Source: Albidovulum aestuarii
Lineage (GTDB): Bacteria; Pseudomonadota; Alphaproteobacteria; Rhodobacterales; Rhodobacteraceae
Direction of reading: 5' to 3'
Length of the DNA stretch: 64,000 bases
NCBI RefSeq assembly: GCF_029961185.1
Contig: NZ_JASBQQ010000001.1
Location: 538,552 to 602,551 of the forward strand
In this document: positions 44,687-54,127 of the stretch, one piece after another
How the letters are laid out: each line of letters begins with the position of its first letter
How positions within the stretch are numbered: the stretch's first letter is position 1
The notes under the pieces: model-generated
What the model saw: only the letters and a program-made list of their open reading frames with translations
Database searches by the model: none
What the model was told of the DNA's origin: nothing
Position numbers and translations under genes: made by a program

Positions 44687-44821
44687 GCCGGGCAGCGCCC
44701 GACCGCGGGTGGGCGCCGTAAGGGTCGTGATAGGCACTTTATGGTGCCGCCAATTCCAACGTGGTTTCCCTTCGCAACGTCGCGGAGAGCCCGCCCATGG
44801 GGCGGTCGGGCGCTGCCCGGC
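44687..44821. repeat. Inverted-repeat element between ribE and ribB
   Basis: The arms (44687-44714 and 44793-44821) are reverse complements: 19 bases match perfectly from the outer ends, and a further GGGC at the inner ends is shared after a few mismatches. The 78-base middle carries a small hairpin (GGCAC...GTGCC, about 44732-44747). No coding capacity. Size and arms are like a MITE or a structured intergenic repeat; no target-site duplication was obvious. Confidence 0.7.
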
Positions 44822-44865
44822 GGCGCGCACGCGCGCATTCATTCCGGGCGGTCTTGCACCGGACC

Positions 44866-45471
44866 TCAGCCCTGCCCGCCCCATTCCCTCAGACGGGCGA
44901 CATAGCGGGCCAGCGTGTCGATTTCGATATTCACTTGGTCGCCGACCTTGGCCTGCCCCCAGGTGGTGACCTCTTTCGTATGCGGGATGATGTTCACGCC
45001 GAACTCTGCCCCGTTCACCTCGTTCACCGTCAGCGAAGTGCCATTAAGCGCGACCGAGCCCTTGGGCGCGATGAAGCCCGCCAGAGCCTCAGGCGCGCGG
45101 AAGGTGAAGCGGGTGCTGTCGCCCTCGTCCTTCATCGCCACGATCTCGGCCACGCCATCGACATGGCCCGAGACGATATGGCCACCGAGTTCGTCACCGA
45201 CTTTCAGCGCCCGCTCAAGGTTGATGCGGTGCCCGACGGTCCAGTCGCCGATATTGGTCTTGGCAACACTCTCGGCCGAGATATCGACGTCGAACCAGCC
45301 GCGCGGATCTGCGCCGGTCGCGACGACGGTCAGACAGCAACCGTTGCACGCGATGGATGCGCCAAGGTCGATCCCCTCCACCGGGTAAGCGGTCGCGATC
45401 CGAGCGCGCAGGTCACCCTTCTGCTCCAGCGCAAGGATCTCGCCGATATCGGTGACGATTCCGGTGAACAT
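44866..45471 (-). CDS. ribE: Riboflavin synthase, alpha chain
   Basis: 201 residues. It dismutates two lumazines to riboflavin. Two tandem lumazine-binding repeats are seen: MFTGIVTDIGEI...GASIACNGCCLTVV and GHIVSGHVDGVAEIV...KGSVALNGTSLTVNEV. The NGCCLTV and NGTSLTV motifs are the substrate loops. A good ribosome-binding site (AAAGGAGG) lies upstream. It would be the first rib gene of the leftward set. ribD is not in the window. Confidence 0.95.
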   Translation of the reverse strand: MFTGIVTDIGEILALEQKGDLRARIATAYPVEGIDLGASIACNGCCLTVVATGADPRGWFDVDISAESVAKTNIGDWTVGHRINLERALKVGDELGGHIVSGHVDGVAEIVAMKDEGDSTRFTFRAPEALAGFIAPKGSVALNGTSLTVNEVNGAEFGVNIIPHTKEVTTWGQAKVGDQVNIEIDTLARYVARLREWGGQG

Positions 45472-45653
45472 GGGACGCCTCCTTTGCCCCTAAAAGCTCC
45501 GTCCTGCCTATCCCGCCCCCCGCTCCGGGGCAAGAGGATCGGCCATTTCGTAACGTCGCCCGCATTCCGCCAACTGGCCGCCGCAATAATGCGTGACAAG
45601 AGCGCAGAAACGGCCACAATGGCCTGAAACCGAGCGAGAAACGGTCGAGCAGC

Positions 45654-46952
45654 ATGCCGGTCATCGAAATGCAACCCAGCAGTTCGCGAAAGGTCCTGAT
45701 GCTTCAGGGCCCGCATGGGCCGTTCTTCCGTCACTTGGGCGACATGCTGTGCCGGGCGGGGGCCGAGGTCTGGCGCGTCGGCTTCAACCGGGGCGACGAG
45801 TTTTTCTGGCGGCGCCCGGGTTACATCCCGTTTCGCGGCAGGATCGAGGACTGGCCGGATACGATCAACGAGCTTTTCGCCGACCACGCGATCACCGATC
45901 TCATTCTCTATGGTGACGCTCGGCCGGTTCACGCCGAAGCCATCGCAGCCGCGAAACGGCACGGCATCACGGTGCATGTCTTCGAGGAAGGCTACCTGCG
46001 CCCCTACTGGGTGACCTACGAACGCGGAGGGTCAAACGGCCATTCCCGCCTGATGTCGATGCCTGTCGCCGCGATGCAGGCGGCCCTCGCGCGGTCGGAA
46101 ATGGAACAGCCCAAGGCGCCTTCCCATTGGGGCGACATGCGCGAGCATATCTTTTACGGCGCGCTCTATCACTTCATCCTCCTGGCCCTGAACCAGCGTT
46201 ACTGCAATATGCGGTCGCATCGCAGCATCACGGTATCGGAGGAGTTCCATCTTTACCTGCGTCGGCTGCTTCTGATGCCGCTGCACGCATTGGAGCGACG
46301 TATCGCGACCTGGCGTATTCGCGGCGGCGGCTTCCCATACCACCTGGTCCTGATGCAGCTTGAACATGATGCGAGCTTTCGGGCCCATTCCGATTTCGCC
46401 TCGATGACAGAGTTCCTAACCCTCTGCCTTGAGGAATTCGCGCGCGGGGCGCCGACGCATCACCACATCGTTTTCAAGGCCCACCCGCTTGAGGACGAAC
46501 GTGCCTCGGTCACGCGCACCATAAGGGAAACCGCAAGGCGGCTCAGGATCGGCGACCGTGTCCATTTCGTGCGCGGCGGCAAACTTGCGCAACTTCTTGA
46601 CGGCGCTCGGAGCGCGGTCACCGTGAATTCCACCGCAGGCCAGCAGGTGCTGTGGCGCGGACTGCCGCTCAAGGCGTTCGGTCGCGCTGTCTACAATCAG
46701 CCGGAATTTGTCTCGGATCAGCCGCTTGCGGAGTTTTTCGCCAGCCCCCGGCGTCCGGACAGCCGCGCCTATCGCGACTATCGCCACTATCTGCTCGAAA
46801 CCTCGCAGATACCGGGCGGCTTTTATTCCGCGCGCGGACGCCGACACCTGCTGCGGCAGGTGACCGACATGATCCTGGCCGACGAGGACCCGTATGATGC
46901 GCTCGTCGCGGGCAAAGCGGCACCAAGGCAACAGTTGGTCGCGGTGGAATAG
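45654..46952 (+). CDS. kpsS: Capsule polysaccharide protein KpsS-like (Kdo transferase)
   Basis: 432 residues. Likely transfers Kdo residues to build the poly-Kdo linker on the lyso-phosphatidylglycerol anchor of group 2 capsules. The N-terminal VLMLQGPHGPFFRHLGDMLCRAGAEVWRVGFNRGDEFFW and the C-terminal HHIVFKAHPLEDERA ... VTVNSTAGQQVLWRGLPLKAFG are KpsS hallmarks. In-frame ATGs at 45654 and 45669 are both possible; neither has a strong ribosome-binding site. It is the first of three capsule genes on this strand. Confidence 0.9.
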   Translation: MPVIEMQPSSSRKVLMLQGPHGPFFRHLGDMLCRAGAEVWRVGFNRGDEFFWRRPGYIPFRGRIEDWPDTINELFADHAITDLILYGDARPVHAEAIAAAKRHGITVHVFEEGYLRPYWVTYERGGSNGHSRLMSMPVAAMQAALARSEMEQPKAPSHWGDMREHIFYGALYHFILLALNQRYCNMRSHRSITVSEEFHLYLRRLLLMPLHALERRIATWRIRGGGFPYHLVLMQLEHDASFRAHSDFASMTEFLTLCLEEFARGAPTHHHIVFKAHPLEDERASVTRTIRETARRLRIGDRVHFVRGGKLAQLLDGARSAVTVNSTAGQQVLWRGLPLKAFGRAVYNQPEFVSDQPLAEFFASPRRPDSRAYRDYRHYLLETSQIPGGFYSARGRRHLLRQVTDMILADEDPYDALVAGKAAPRQQLVAVE

Positions 46953-47029
46953 CGCGTCTGGAATTGGACGAGCGCATTCAGTAGGCTGCCGCAAAACCAG
47001 AGGCAGAAGTCCCGGCGGAGGAGCCGATC

Positions 47030-48163
47030 TTGAGACCAGTTTCGTCACGCATCACCGCAGCGATGGCCTTGTTTGCAGTGCTTTCCGGCGTTTCTGCCTG
47101 TGGCTTGCCGCGATCGGGACCGACGAAGGGAGAGATTCGCGCCGGCTCGGTCGAAGAGCAGGGCGATACATTCATCATCCCCGTCACCGCGCAGGTTGCA
47201 CGCGCGACCGCCATGGTTCCGCCGCTCGGTTTCACCAACGGGTTTCTCGGGGCTGGTGTCATCGGTTCTGATGGTATTCGCCCGGGTGACGTTCTTGGCC
47301 TGACGATCTGGGAGAACGTCGACAACGGCCTTCTGGCAGGTCCGGGCATGAATTCGACTGCATTGCAGGAAATGCAGGTCGATGGCGACGGCTTCATCTT
47401 CGTGCCCTATGCGGGCCGGATCAAGGCCGCCGGAAACACGCCCGAAGGTTTGCGCCGAATCATCACGGAAAAACTCGACGCCCAGACCCCCGACCCGCAG
47501 GTCACCGTGGCGCGACTCGCCGGGGACGGCGCGACGGTTTCCGTCATGGGCGGGGTTGGCGGCCAGGGTGTCTATCCGATTGAACGTCCGACGCGAACCC
47601 TGTCGGCGATGCTGGCCAAGGCTGGCGGTGTGGCCATCGAGCCCGAGATCGCGCAGATCGTGGTGACCCGTGGCCACCATACGGGGCGTATCTGGCTCAA
47701 GGACCTTTATTCCAATCCCCAATTCGACATCGCGCTGCGTCCGGGGGACGTGATCCTCGTCGAGAAGGATCAGAGGAATTTCACCGCGATCGGCGCGACC
47801 GGGGCGCAAAACCGCGTGCACTTCGAGACCCAGGAACTGTCTGCAATCGAGGCGATTGCCCAGGTCGGCGGCCTGTCGACGAACGCCGCCGACCCGACCG
47901 GTGTCTTCGTCCTGCGCGATGAGGACCCGGCGACTGCCAATATCGTACTGGGCCGAACCGATCTCATCGGACCGCAGCGGATTGCCTATATCCTCGATCT
48001 GACGGAACCTTCGGGCCTCTTCAACGCCCGGGATTTCATGATCCGCGACGGCGATACCGTGTACGTGACCGAGGCCCCCTATACCCGCTGGCAGAAACTG
48101 CTCAGCGCGTTGACCGGAACAGCGGGCTCGGCCAATGCGCTATCAAAGGCCACCGGGAACTGA
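47030..48163 (+). CDS. Polysaccharide export lipoprotein (KpsD/Wza-like)
   Basis: 377 residues. A lipoprotein signal (AAMALFAVLSGVSAC, lipidated Cys about 24) places it at the outer membrane. The poly-export domain has GIRPGDVLGLTIWENVDNG, DGDGFIFVPYAGRIKAAGNT, and then SLBB-type repeats (VSVMGGVGGQGVYPIERPTRTLSAMLAKAGGV). The start codon is TTG at 47030, supported by a perfect GGAGGAG six bases upstream. Its stop overlaps the KpsC start (TGATG). Confidence 0.9.
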   Translation: MRPVSSRITAAMALFAVLSGVSACGLPRSGPTKGEIRAGSVEEQGDTFIIPVTAQVARATAMVPPLGFTNGFLGAGVIGSDGIRPGDVLGLTIWENVDNGLLAGPGMNSTALQEMQVDGDGFIFVPYAGRIKAAGNTPEGLRRIITEKLDAQTPDPQVTVARLAGDGATVSVMGGVGGQGVYPIERPTRTLSAMLAKAGGVAIEPEIAQIVVTRGHHTGRIWLKDLYSNPQFDIALRPGDVILVEKDQRNFTAIGATGAQNRVHFETQELSAIEAIAQVGGLSTNAADPTGVFVLRDEDPATANIVLGRTDLIGPQRIAYILDLTEPSGLFNARDFMIRDGDTVYVTEAPYTRWQKLLSALTGTAGSANALSKATGN

Positions 48164-50199
48164 TGGACGGGACGGGGAACGTCCCCCGGAAGCTCTTCGT
48201 TTTTTCCGGTGGCTTCCTGACCCAGCCGCGCATCCGGCGTATTCTCACACTCGCAGGCTATGACGTTCGGGTTGGTCGACCGGCCGGGCCCGATGACCGC
48301 ATAGGTGTCTGGGGTCGCAGCCCCACCGCACCACGCGGGGAAAAGGTGTCGGACTGGACGGATACGCCGGTGGTCCGGGTCGAGGACGCCTTCCTGCGCT
48401 CAGTCCGGCCCGGACGCGCGGGCGGCGAACCGCCACTAGGGCTGATGATCGACGAACAGGGCGTGCATTTCGACAGCGCAACCCCCTCTGCGATCGAACA
48501 GATCCTTGCCACGCATCCGCTCGACGACACTGCGGTCCTCGACCGCGCGCGGGACGGGATAGCCCGGCTCAAAGCGGCGCATCTGTCGAAGTACAACAAT
48601 TTCGATCCAACCCTTGCGGTGCCCGATCCCGGCTACGTGCTGGTGATCGACCAGACCCGCGACGACGCGTCGATCCGCCATGGCGGGGCGACCGCCGCGA
48701 CCTTCCGCGAAATGCTGGTTTTCGCGCAGGAGGAACATCCCGGCGCGCGCATCGTGATAAAGACCCATCCCGATACGCAGGCAGGTCACCGGCTTGGTCA
48801 TTTCAACGAGGGTCACGCCCATGGCCTAATCTCGGTCGTAACGGCGCCGGTTTCACCCTGGACCCTGATGGAAGGTGCGGTCGGCGTCTACACCGTCTCG
48901 TCCCAACTAGGGTTCGAGGCGATCATGGCGGGCCACAAGCCGCGCGTCTTCGGCCAGCCCTTCTATGCCGGTTGGGGTCTGACCCAGGACGAAAACCCCG
49001 TCGCGCGGCGAGAACGCCGCCTGACCCGCGCCCAGTTGTTCGCCGCCGCGATGATCCTCGCACCCACATGGTACGACCCCTGCCGCGACCGGCTGTGCAG
49101 TTTCGAAGAGGCGGTGGACTATCTAGAGGCGCAGGTTCGCGCGTTCCGCGAAGACCAGGGCGGCCATGTCGCCCTCGGAATGCGGCTTTGGAAACGGGCA
49201 CATCTGCAAAAGACCTTTGGGCGGGACAAGCGGCTCAGGTTTCAGGAGGATCCGGGCCGCGCCGTTAGCCGCGCGAAGGCCGAGGGGCGCGGCCTGCTCG
49301 TCTGGGCCGGGCGCGAGCCCGACAGCCTTTCGGCGCTTGCCCAAAACACTCCAGTCCGACGCGTGGAAGACGGGTTCCTGCGCTCGCGCGGCCTCGGCGC
49401 CGAACTCGTGCCACCGCTGTCCCTCGTCGCCGACCGACGGGGGATATATTACGACCCGGCGCGCGAAAGTGATCTGGAGCGGCTGGTCGCGGCCGGACCG
49501 CCACAGGGAGGCGAGGTGCGGGCGGAACGTCTGATCGCCCGGCTTGTCCGGTTCGGGCTGTCGAAATACAACCTCGACGCCGGCGCGATGCCGGACCTGC
49601 CTAAAGGCCACCGCATTCTCGTGCCGGGTCAGGTGGAGGACGATGCCTCGATCCGTCTTGGCGCGGGCAAGGAGCATACCAATGCTGCCCTCCTCGCCCG
49701 GGTCCGCGCCGAGAACCCCGATGCGATCGTGATCTACAAGCCGCATCCGGATGTCGAGGCGGGGCTGCGAACCGGTGCGGTTCCAGAAACCGAGGCGATG
49801 TCCCATGCCAACATGATCGTCCGCGGGGCCAGCCCGGCGGCTTTGATCGAAGCGGTGGACGAGGTCTGGACCATCACCTCCACGCTCGGGTTCGAGGCGC
49901 TTCTGCGTGGCAAGCCCGTGACCTGTCTTGGCATGCCCTTCTATGGCGGCTGGGGTCTGACCCGTGACCTCTTCCCCACCCCGGCGCGGCGCAAGGCACG
50001 CCCGACACTCGCCGCCTTTGTCCATGCCGCCCTGATCGCCTATCCGCGCTACACTGACCCGTTGACAGGCCTGCCCTGTCCGCCCGAGGTCATCGTCGAC
50101 CGCCTCGCCCATCACGAGATTCCGGCACCCGGCAAGGCCAACCGGCTGTTGTCCAAGCTTCAGGGCCTTTTCGCCAGCCAGTCCTGGCTTTGGCGGTAG
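48163..50199 (+). CDS. kpsC: Capsule polysaccharide protein KpsC (two-domain Kdo transferase)
   Basis: 678 residues built from two tandem homologous halves. The repeat is plain in LSKYNNFDPTLAVPDPGYVLVIDQTRDDASIRHGGA and LSKYNLDAGAMPDLPKGHRILVPGQVEDDASIRLGAG, and in KTHPDTQAGHR and YKPHPDVEAGLR. Each half ends with FYAGWGLT or FYGGWGLT. KpsC adds alternating Kdo residues after KpsS. Translation is coupled to the export lipoprotein. No kpsM, kpsT or kpsE follows. Confidence 0.92.
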   Translation: MDGTGNVPRKLFVFSGGFLTQPRIRRILTLAGYDVRVGRPAGPDDRIGVWGRSPTAPRGEKVSDWTDTPVVRVEDAFLRSVRPGRAGGEPPLGLMIDEQGVHFDSATPSAIEQILATHPLDDTAVLDRARDGIARLKAAHLSKYNNFDPTLAVPDPGYVLVIDQTRDDASIRHGGATAATFREMLVFAQEEHPGARIVIKTHPDTQAGHRLGHFNEGHAHGLISVVTAPVSPWTLMEGAVGVYTVSSQLGFEAIMAGHKPRVFGQPFYAGWGLTQDENPVARRERRLTRAQLFAAAMILAPTWYDPCRDRLCSFEEAVDYLEAQVRAFREDQGGHVALGMRLWKRAHLQKTFGRDKRLRFQEDPGRAVSRAKAEGRGLLVWAGREPDSLSALAQNTPVRRVEDGFLRSRGLGAELVPPLSLVADRRGIYYDPARESDLERLVAAGPPQGGEVRAERLIARLVRFGLSKYNLDAGAMPDLPKGHRILVPGQVEDDASIRLGAGKEHTNAALLARVRAENPDAIVIYKPHPDVEAGLRTGAVPETEAMSHANMIVRGASPAALIEAVDEVWTITSTLGFEALLRGKPVTCLGMPFYGGWGLTRDLFPTPARRKARPTLAAFVHAALIAYPRYTDPLTGLPCPPEVIVDRLAHHEIPAPGKANRLLSKLQGLFASQSWLWR

Positions 50200-50309
50200 C
50201 CTCTGTGACCATGGGGACGTGCGTGAAAAGATGCGTTTTCCTTAACGGTGGAACGACAGAAATGCGGGACTTTTCTGCAACTCTTTCGGACCTGCTCGAC
50301 TGTCTACCC

Positions 50310-51143
50310 CTACCGTCCGGCCCGAACCGCGGAAACAACAACTGACGGAGCTGGGACAAGATAACCGGCGCCATTCCTCTTTCCCTGCTTGCGCGTTCGT
50401 GCAGCAAGGTACTCTCGAATGGCGTCCCTTTGGGGTGAAGACTGTCCCCCAAGCAAAGAAGCCGCTCGGACTGCGCCTTTGTCAAAAACATCAAACAGGG
50501 CTTCCGGGCGTTCAACACGCAATTGGGAATTCACTTCCGAGACCTGGACATCAACGAAGCCAGCCGATGTTACGATAGATTTGGCATTTTTACTGTCGGC
50601 AAGAAGGTGCGCGTCAGGCCCGTCAGGCAGGATTACAGAAGGATCTCCCAACCGACCCACAGCGTCAAAAAGCCAACCGAAAGCCCCATCAGACCCTTTC
50701 CCATGCCAGATCGAAAACGCTAAGTTTCCCCCGGGTTTCAGTACGCGGGCGACTTCGCTCAAACCAGCCAGAGGGTCAGAGAAGTGCGGGACGCCGAAAC
50801 CGATGGTAACGGCGTCAAAGCTCGCATCGGGAAAGTCCATCGCCATGGCGTCGCCCCGTACAAATCGGGCCTGCGGAACTGCAGAGCTCGCCAATTCGAT
50901 CATGGCATCGGAAAAATCCAACCCTGTAACAGCCGCGCCGCGCGAGACAAGTCTTGCCGCGACGACGCCATGCCCGGTGCAAAGATCAAGCACTTGCATT
51001 CCCGGCTCTGCCGAAACTGCATTCGCAAGTTCTTCAGCCACCAGTGCAGTGGCAAAGGCGAACCCATCCGCATAACCACTGGCGATGTCAGGATTGCCCC
51101 AGCCATCGAACTCCATCTTCTCAAAGTCAGCCGTATCAGCCAT
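50310..51143 (-). CDS. SAM-dependent class I methyltransferase (UbiE/COQ5-like)
   Basis: 277 residues. SAM motif I is VLDLCTGHGVVAARL, followed by VTGLDFSDAMIELA and the post-II block FDAVTIGFGVPHFSDPLAGLSEVARVLKPGGNLAFSIW. The substrate is unknown. The start at 51143 follows a G-run that can act as a ribosome-binding site; a longer frame to 51248 is not supported. Its base composition is a little more AT-rich than its neighbours. Confidence 0.85.
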   Translation of the reverse strand: MADTADFEKMEFDGWGNPDIASGYADGFAFATALVAEELANAVSAEPGMQVLDLCTGHGVVAARLVSRGAAVTGLDFSDAMIELASSAVPQARFVRGDAMAMDFPDASFDAVTIGFGVPHFSDPLAGLSEVARVLKPGGNLAFSIWHGKGSDGAFGWLFDAVGRLGDPSVILPDGPDAHLLADSKNAKSIVTSAGFVDVQVSEVNSQLRVERPEALFDVFDKGAVRAASLLGGQSSPQRDAIREYLAARTRKQGKRNGAGYLVPAPSVVVSAVRAGR

Positions 51144-51207
51144 TCCCCCCCCAGTCGCTCCGACATGAAGTCTACAGCGATGCATCCTGAGAAGGAAAGC
51201 AGGGCAC

Positions 51208-51810
51208 TCAGCTGTCCTTCTCTTCGATCTCGTAGTCCCGGAACACACGCCCCTGCGCCATAAAGAAAAGGAAGATCGCCGCTGTCAGGCCGAATGTCTT
51301 GAAGTTTACCCAGGCCTGATCGGACATCGTGCGCCAGATCACCTCGTTCAGCACCGCAAGGCTTAAGAAAAAGACCGTCAGGCGGCGGGTCAGGATCATC
51401 CATCCCTCATGCTCCAGCGGCATCGCATCCTGCAGCACCAGCGCAAGGTAGGATTTGCCCTTCATGAGTCCCCAGCCCAGCACGCCTGCGAAGATGAGGT
51501 AGATGAGCGTCGGCTTCATCTTGAAGAACCGCTCATCGTTGAACCAGACCGACAGCCCGCCAAAGACGACGACCAGCACAAGCGTCGCGATCTGCATGGC
51601 TGACAGTTTGCCTGTCAGCCGCCACAGGATCAGCGTCGACAGGACCAGAAGCGGCACGAACCCCGCCGTGGCAATGATGAAGCCGCCATAGTCGGTGCCG
51701 CCAATGGTCACCGTCTGATCCTTCAGCCGGACAAAGGCCACGAAGAACGCGATGACAGGGCCAAGCTCCAGCCCCAGCTTCAGCCACGGATTGATCTTCT
51801 TTCCGGCCAT
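51208..51810 (-). CDS. yciB: YciB/IspZ-family inner-membrane protein
   Basis: 200 residues with five to six hydrophobic helices. GPVIAFFVAF, the FMKPTLIYLIFAGVLGWGLM segment and the MSDQAWVNFKTFGLTAAIFLFFMAQG ending match YciB (septation protein A). The protein interacts with envelope and division machinery in E. coli. It precedes ftsY-linked genes on the same strand. Confidence 0.9.
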   Translation of the reverse strand: MAGKKINPWLKLGLELGPVIAFFVAFVRLKDQTVTIGGTDYGGFIIATAGFVPLLVLSTLILWRLTGKLSAMQIATLVLVVVFGGLSVWFNDERFFKMKPTLIYLIFAGVLGWGLMKGKSYLALVLQDAMPLEHEGWMILTRRLTVFFLSLAVLNEVIWRTMSDQAWVNFKTFGLTAAIFLFFMAQGRVFRDYEIEEKDS

Positions 51811-51815
51811 TGGCC

Positions 51816-52715
51816 CTACCCCGTCAGTTTCACGATCACAGCGCCCGCCGCAATCAAAGCCATCAACGTCAGCCTGCGCGGCCCGACCCGGTCACCGAGC
51901 ATCAGCCAGGCAATGAGGGCGGCAAAGACTGTCGAGGTCTCGCGCAGCACCGCCGCCTCCCCCACATTATCGAGCCGCGTGGCCAGAAGGATGGCCCCGA
52001 AGCTGAAATAGGCGGTGAAGGCCCCGATTACACCCCGCGTCATCAGCGGCACGATCTCGGACGACGGCAGGCGCCGCCAGCGCCGCCACGTATAGACCGG
52101 CATGAAGAGCCCGTCGATGAGGAAGAACCACGCGAGGAAGGTGAACGGGTCCGCGGTCGCGCGGATGCCGTAGGCGTCGTAGGTCGTGTAGAGCGCCACG
52201 AACATGCCGGTGACAACCGCCCAGAAGAGTGCGGGCACCATCGTTTCGCGGTCCACGGTGATGGTGCGCAAGTTGTAGACGGCAAGCCCGAAGATGCCGG
52301 TCAGCAGAACCGCGACACCGGCCCACTGACCGGCGGTGAAGTGTTCGCCGAAGAGAATCCCCGCGCCGATGACCGCGAAAAACGGCCCCGTGCCGCGCAC
52401 GACCGGATAGACCACCGCATATGCGCCCCGGCTGTACGTCATGGCCTGCGAAAACTTGTAGCCGATATGGATCACGAATGCGCCCGCGAAGATGAGCCAC
52501 ATATGCGGCTCGGGCCAGGGCACGACAAACAACGCGAAGGGCAGCGCGATGACCGCATAGGAGATGTCGATTGCCGCCCGGCTCAGCCAGGGATCGTGAC
52601 GCCCCTTTTGCAGCGCACCGAACAACGCATGGGTGAAGGCGGCGAAGAGTGCGAGCCCCATCGCCACCTGACTGCCAAGGTCCGTGCCTTCAATCGAGCC
52701 GAGCCAGGCGGTCAT
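51816..52715 (-). CDS. DMT superfamily (EamA) transporter
   Basis: 299 residues with ten hydrophobic helices in two EamA halves (first ending about residue 150). The second half carries RLDNVGEAAVLRETSTVFAALIAWLMLGDRVGPRR, the repeat signature. The substrate is unknown. It starts eight bases after the ftsY stop and ends five bases before the yciB start, so the three genes are likely one transcript. Confidence 0.85.
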   Translation of the reverse strand: MTAWLGSIEGTDLGSQVAMGLALFAAFTHALFGALQKGRHDPWLSRAAIDISYAVIALPFALFVVPWPEPHMWLIFAGAFVIHIGYKFSQAMTYSRGAYAVVYPVVRGTGPFFAVIGAGILFGEHFTAGQWAGVAVLLTGIFGLAVYNLRTITVDRETMVPALFWAVVTGMFVALYTTYDAYGIRATADPFTFLAWFFLIDGLFMPVYTWRRWRRLPSSEIVPLMTRGVIGAFTAYFSFGAILLATRLDNVGEAAVLRETSTVFAALIAWLMLGDRVGPRRLTLMALIAAGAVIVKLTG

Positions 52716-52723
52716 CCGCGCGG

Positions 52724-54067
52724 TCAGCCGTCACTGCCGACAAGCGCACGGGCAAACTCCTCGGGGTCGAAGGGCGACAGATCGTCGATCTGCTCACCAA
52801 CGCCGATTGCATGGATCGGCAGGCCGAACTTGTCGGCGAGCGCGACGAGGACGCCGCCCTTGGCGGTACCGTCGAGCTTGGTCATCACAAGACCCGAGAC
52901 ATCGGCGATCTTGCGGAAGATATCGACCTGGCTGAGCGCGTTCTGTCCCGTCGTGGCGTCGAGGACCAGAAGCGTGTTGTGCGGTGCGTCCGGATCTTTC
53001 TTGCGGATCACCCGGACGATCTTGGCCAGCTCCTCCATCAGGTCCTGCCGGTTCTGCAACCGCCCGGCCGTGTCGATCATCAGAAGGTCGGCACCCTCGG
53101 CCTGCGCCTTCGTCATCGCATCGAAGGCAAGGCTCGCGGGATCGGAGCCTTCGGGCGCGGTCATGACCGGGACCCCTGCCCTCTCTCCCCAGACCTGCAA
53201 TTGTTCGACGGCGGCGGCGCGGAACGTGTCGCCCGCAGCGATCACCACCTTCTTGCCCGCGGCACGGAACTGGCTGGCGAGCTTGCCGATTGTCGTGGTC
53301 TTGCCCGAGCCGTTGACGCCGACGACCAGCACCACTTGGGGTTTGGTCTTGTAAAGCGGCATGGGCTTGGCGACCGGTTCCATGATCCGGGCGACCTCGC
53401 CGGCTAGCAGATCCTTGATCTCGGGCACCGAAAGCTTGCGGCCCATCCGCCCCTCAGCGAGGTTCGCGGCAACGCGTAGCGCGGTGTCGACGCCCATATC
53501 GGACTGGATCAGCAGTTCCTCAAGGCTTTCGAGCATCGCGTCATCGAGAACCCGGCGCGGCGCGGACGGGGCGGCAGGACGCTTGAACAGGCGGCCAAGG
53601 AAACCCGGGCGTTCAGCAAGGGGCTCGTTCGACACCGAAGGTGACGGCGACGGGATTTCGACGGGGGCAGGTTCCGGCAATTCGACCGGTGCGGGCTCCG
53701 GCAGTTCCGGCGCTGCTGGCGGTGCCTCCACCGGGGGTGCCGGTTGCACTTCGGGCGCGGCTGGGGGGAGTTCGACCGGGTCCGGCACAGGGGCTGGTTC
53801 GGGTTCAATCTCCGGCTGAGGTTCCGGCTCCGGTTCGGGCTCCGGTTCAGACTCTGGTTCGGGCGCCGGGATCGGCTCGGGTTCCGGCTCCGGTTCGGGT
53901 TCGGGGATCGGCTCGGGTTTGGTCGTGGGCTCCGGCTGCGGCTCGGGTGTCGCGGCCTGCGCTTCCACCTCCTCCTCAGCCCCTTCGGCAACAATCGCCT
54001 CCAGCCCCTCTTCAAGCTTCGAGGAGGATTTAAAAAGCTTGTCCTTGAGCTTCTTGAAGAACGACAT
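52724..54067 (-). CDS. ftsY: Signal recognition particle receptor FtsY
   Basis: 447 residues. A GTPase that docks SRP-ribosome complexes at the membrane. The NG domain occupies the C-terminal half: [17 protein letters not shown] (G1), then [29 protein letters not shown] and [12 protein letters not shown]. The N-terminal A domain is an unusual run of about 100 residues dominated by Glu and Pro (repeats of E-P) with no Trp. FtsY A domains are commonly acidic, and this one is extreme. It likely helps bind membrane or translocon. Confidence 0.95.
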   Translation of the reverse strand: MSFFKKLKDKLFKSSSKLEEGLEAIVAEGAEEEVEAQAATPEPQPEPTTKPEPIPEPEPEPEPEPIPAPEPESEPEPEPEPEPQPEIEPEPAPVPDPVELPPAAPEVQPAPPVEAPPAAPELPEPAPVELPEPAPVEIPSPSPSVSNEPLAERPGFLGRLFKRPAAPSAPRRVLDDAMLESLEELLIQSDMGVDTALRVAANLAEGRMGRKLSVPEIKDLLAGEVARIMEPVAKPMPLYKTKPQVVLVVGVNGSGKTTTIGKLASQFRAAGKKVVIAAGDTFRAAAVEQLQVWGERAGVPVMTAPEGSDPASLAFDAMTKAQAEGADLLMIDTAGRLQNRQDLMEELAKIVRVIRKKDPDAPHNTLLVLDATTGQNALSQVDIFRKIADVSGLVMTKLDGTAKGGVLVALADKFGLPIHAIGVGEQIDDLSPFDPEEFARALVGSDG

Positions 54068-54127
54068 AAGCGGCCCCGGCTGGTGGTCTTGTCCCCACCT
54101 AGTCGTTTCGCGCTCTCGATGGAAGGG

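Larger units (their letters stand above)
44546..44865. other. 320-base spacer between ribE and ribB
   Basis: It lies within an otherwise tight rib gene set. It holds a 135-base inverted-repeat element (44687-44821) and a TATAAT-like box (44652-44657). I searched by eye for the FMN riboswitch core and did not find a convincing match. No open frame here looks real. Confidence 0.6.

Noticed and set aside
44546-44865. FMN riboswitch upstream of ribB
   Set aside because: The conserved core around the junction (GGGGCAGGGTGAAATTCCC-like start and CCGACAGT end) could not be found on the minus strand.
51810-53354. Long plus-strand open frame opposite yciB, the DMT transporter and ftsY
   Set aside because: Low-complexity Arg/Pro/Asp-rich product, and it spans three real genes on the other strand.
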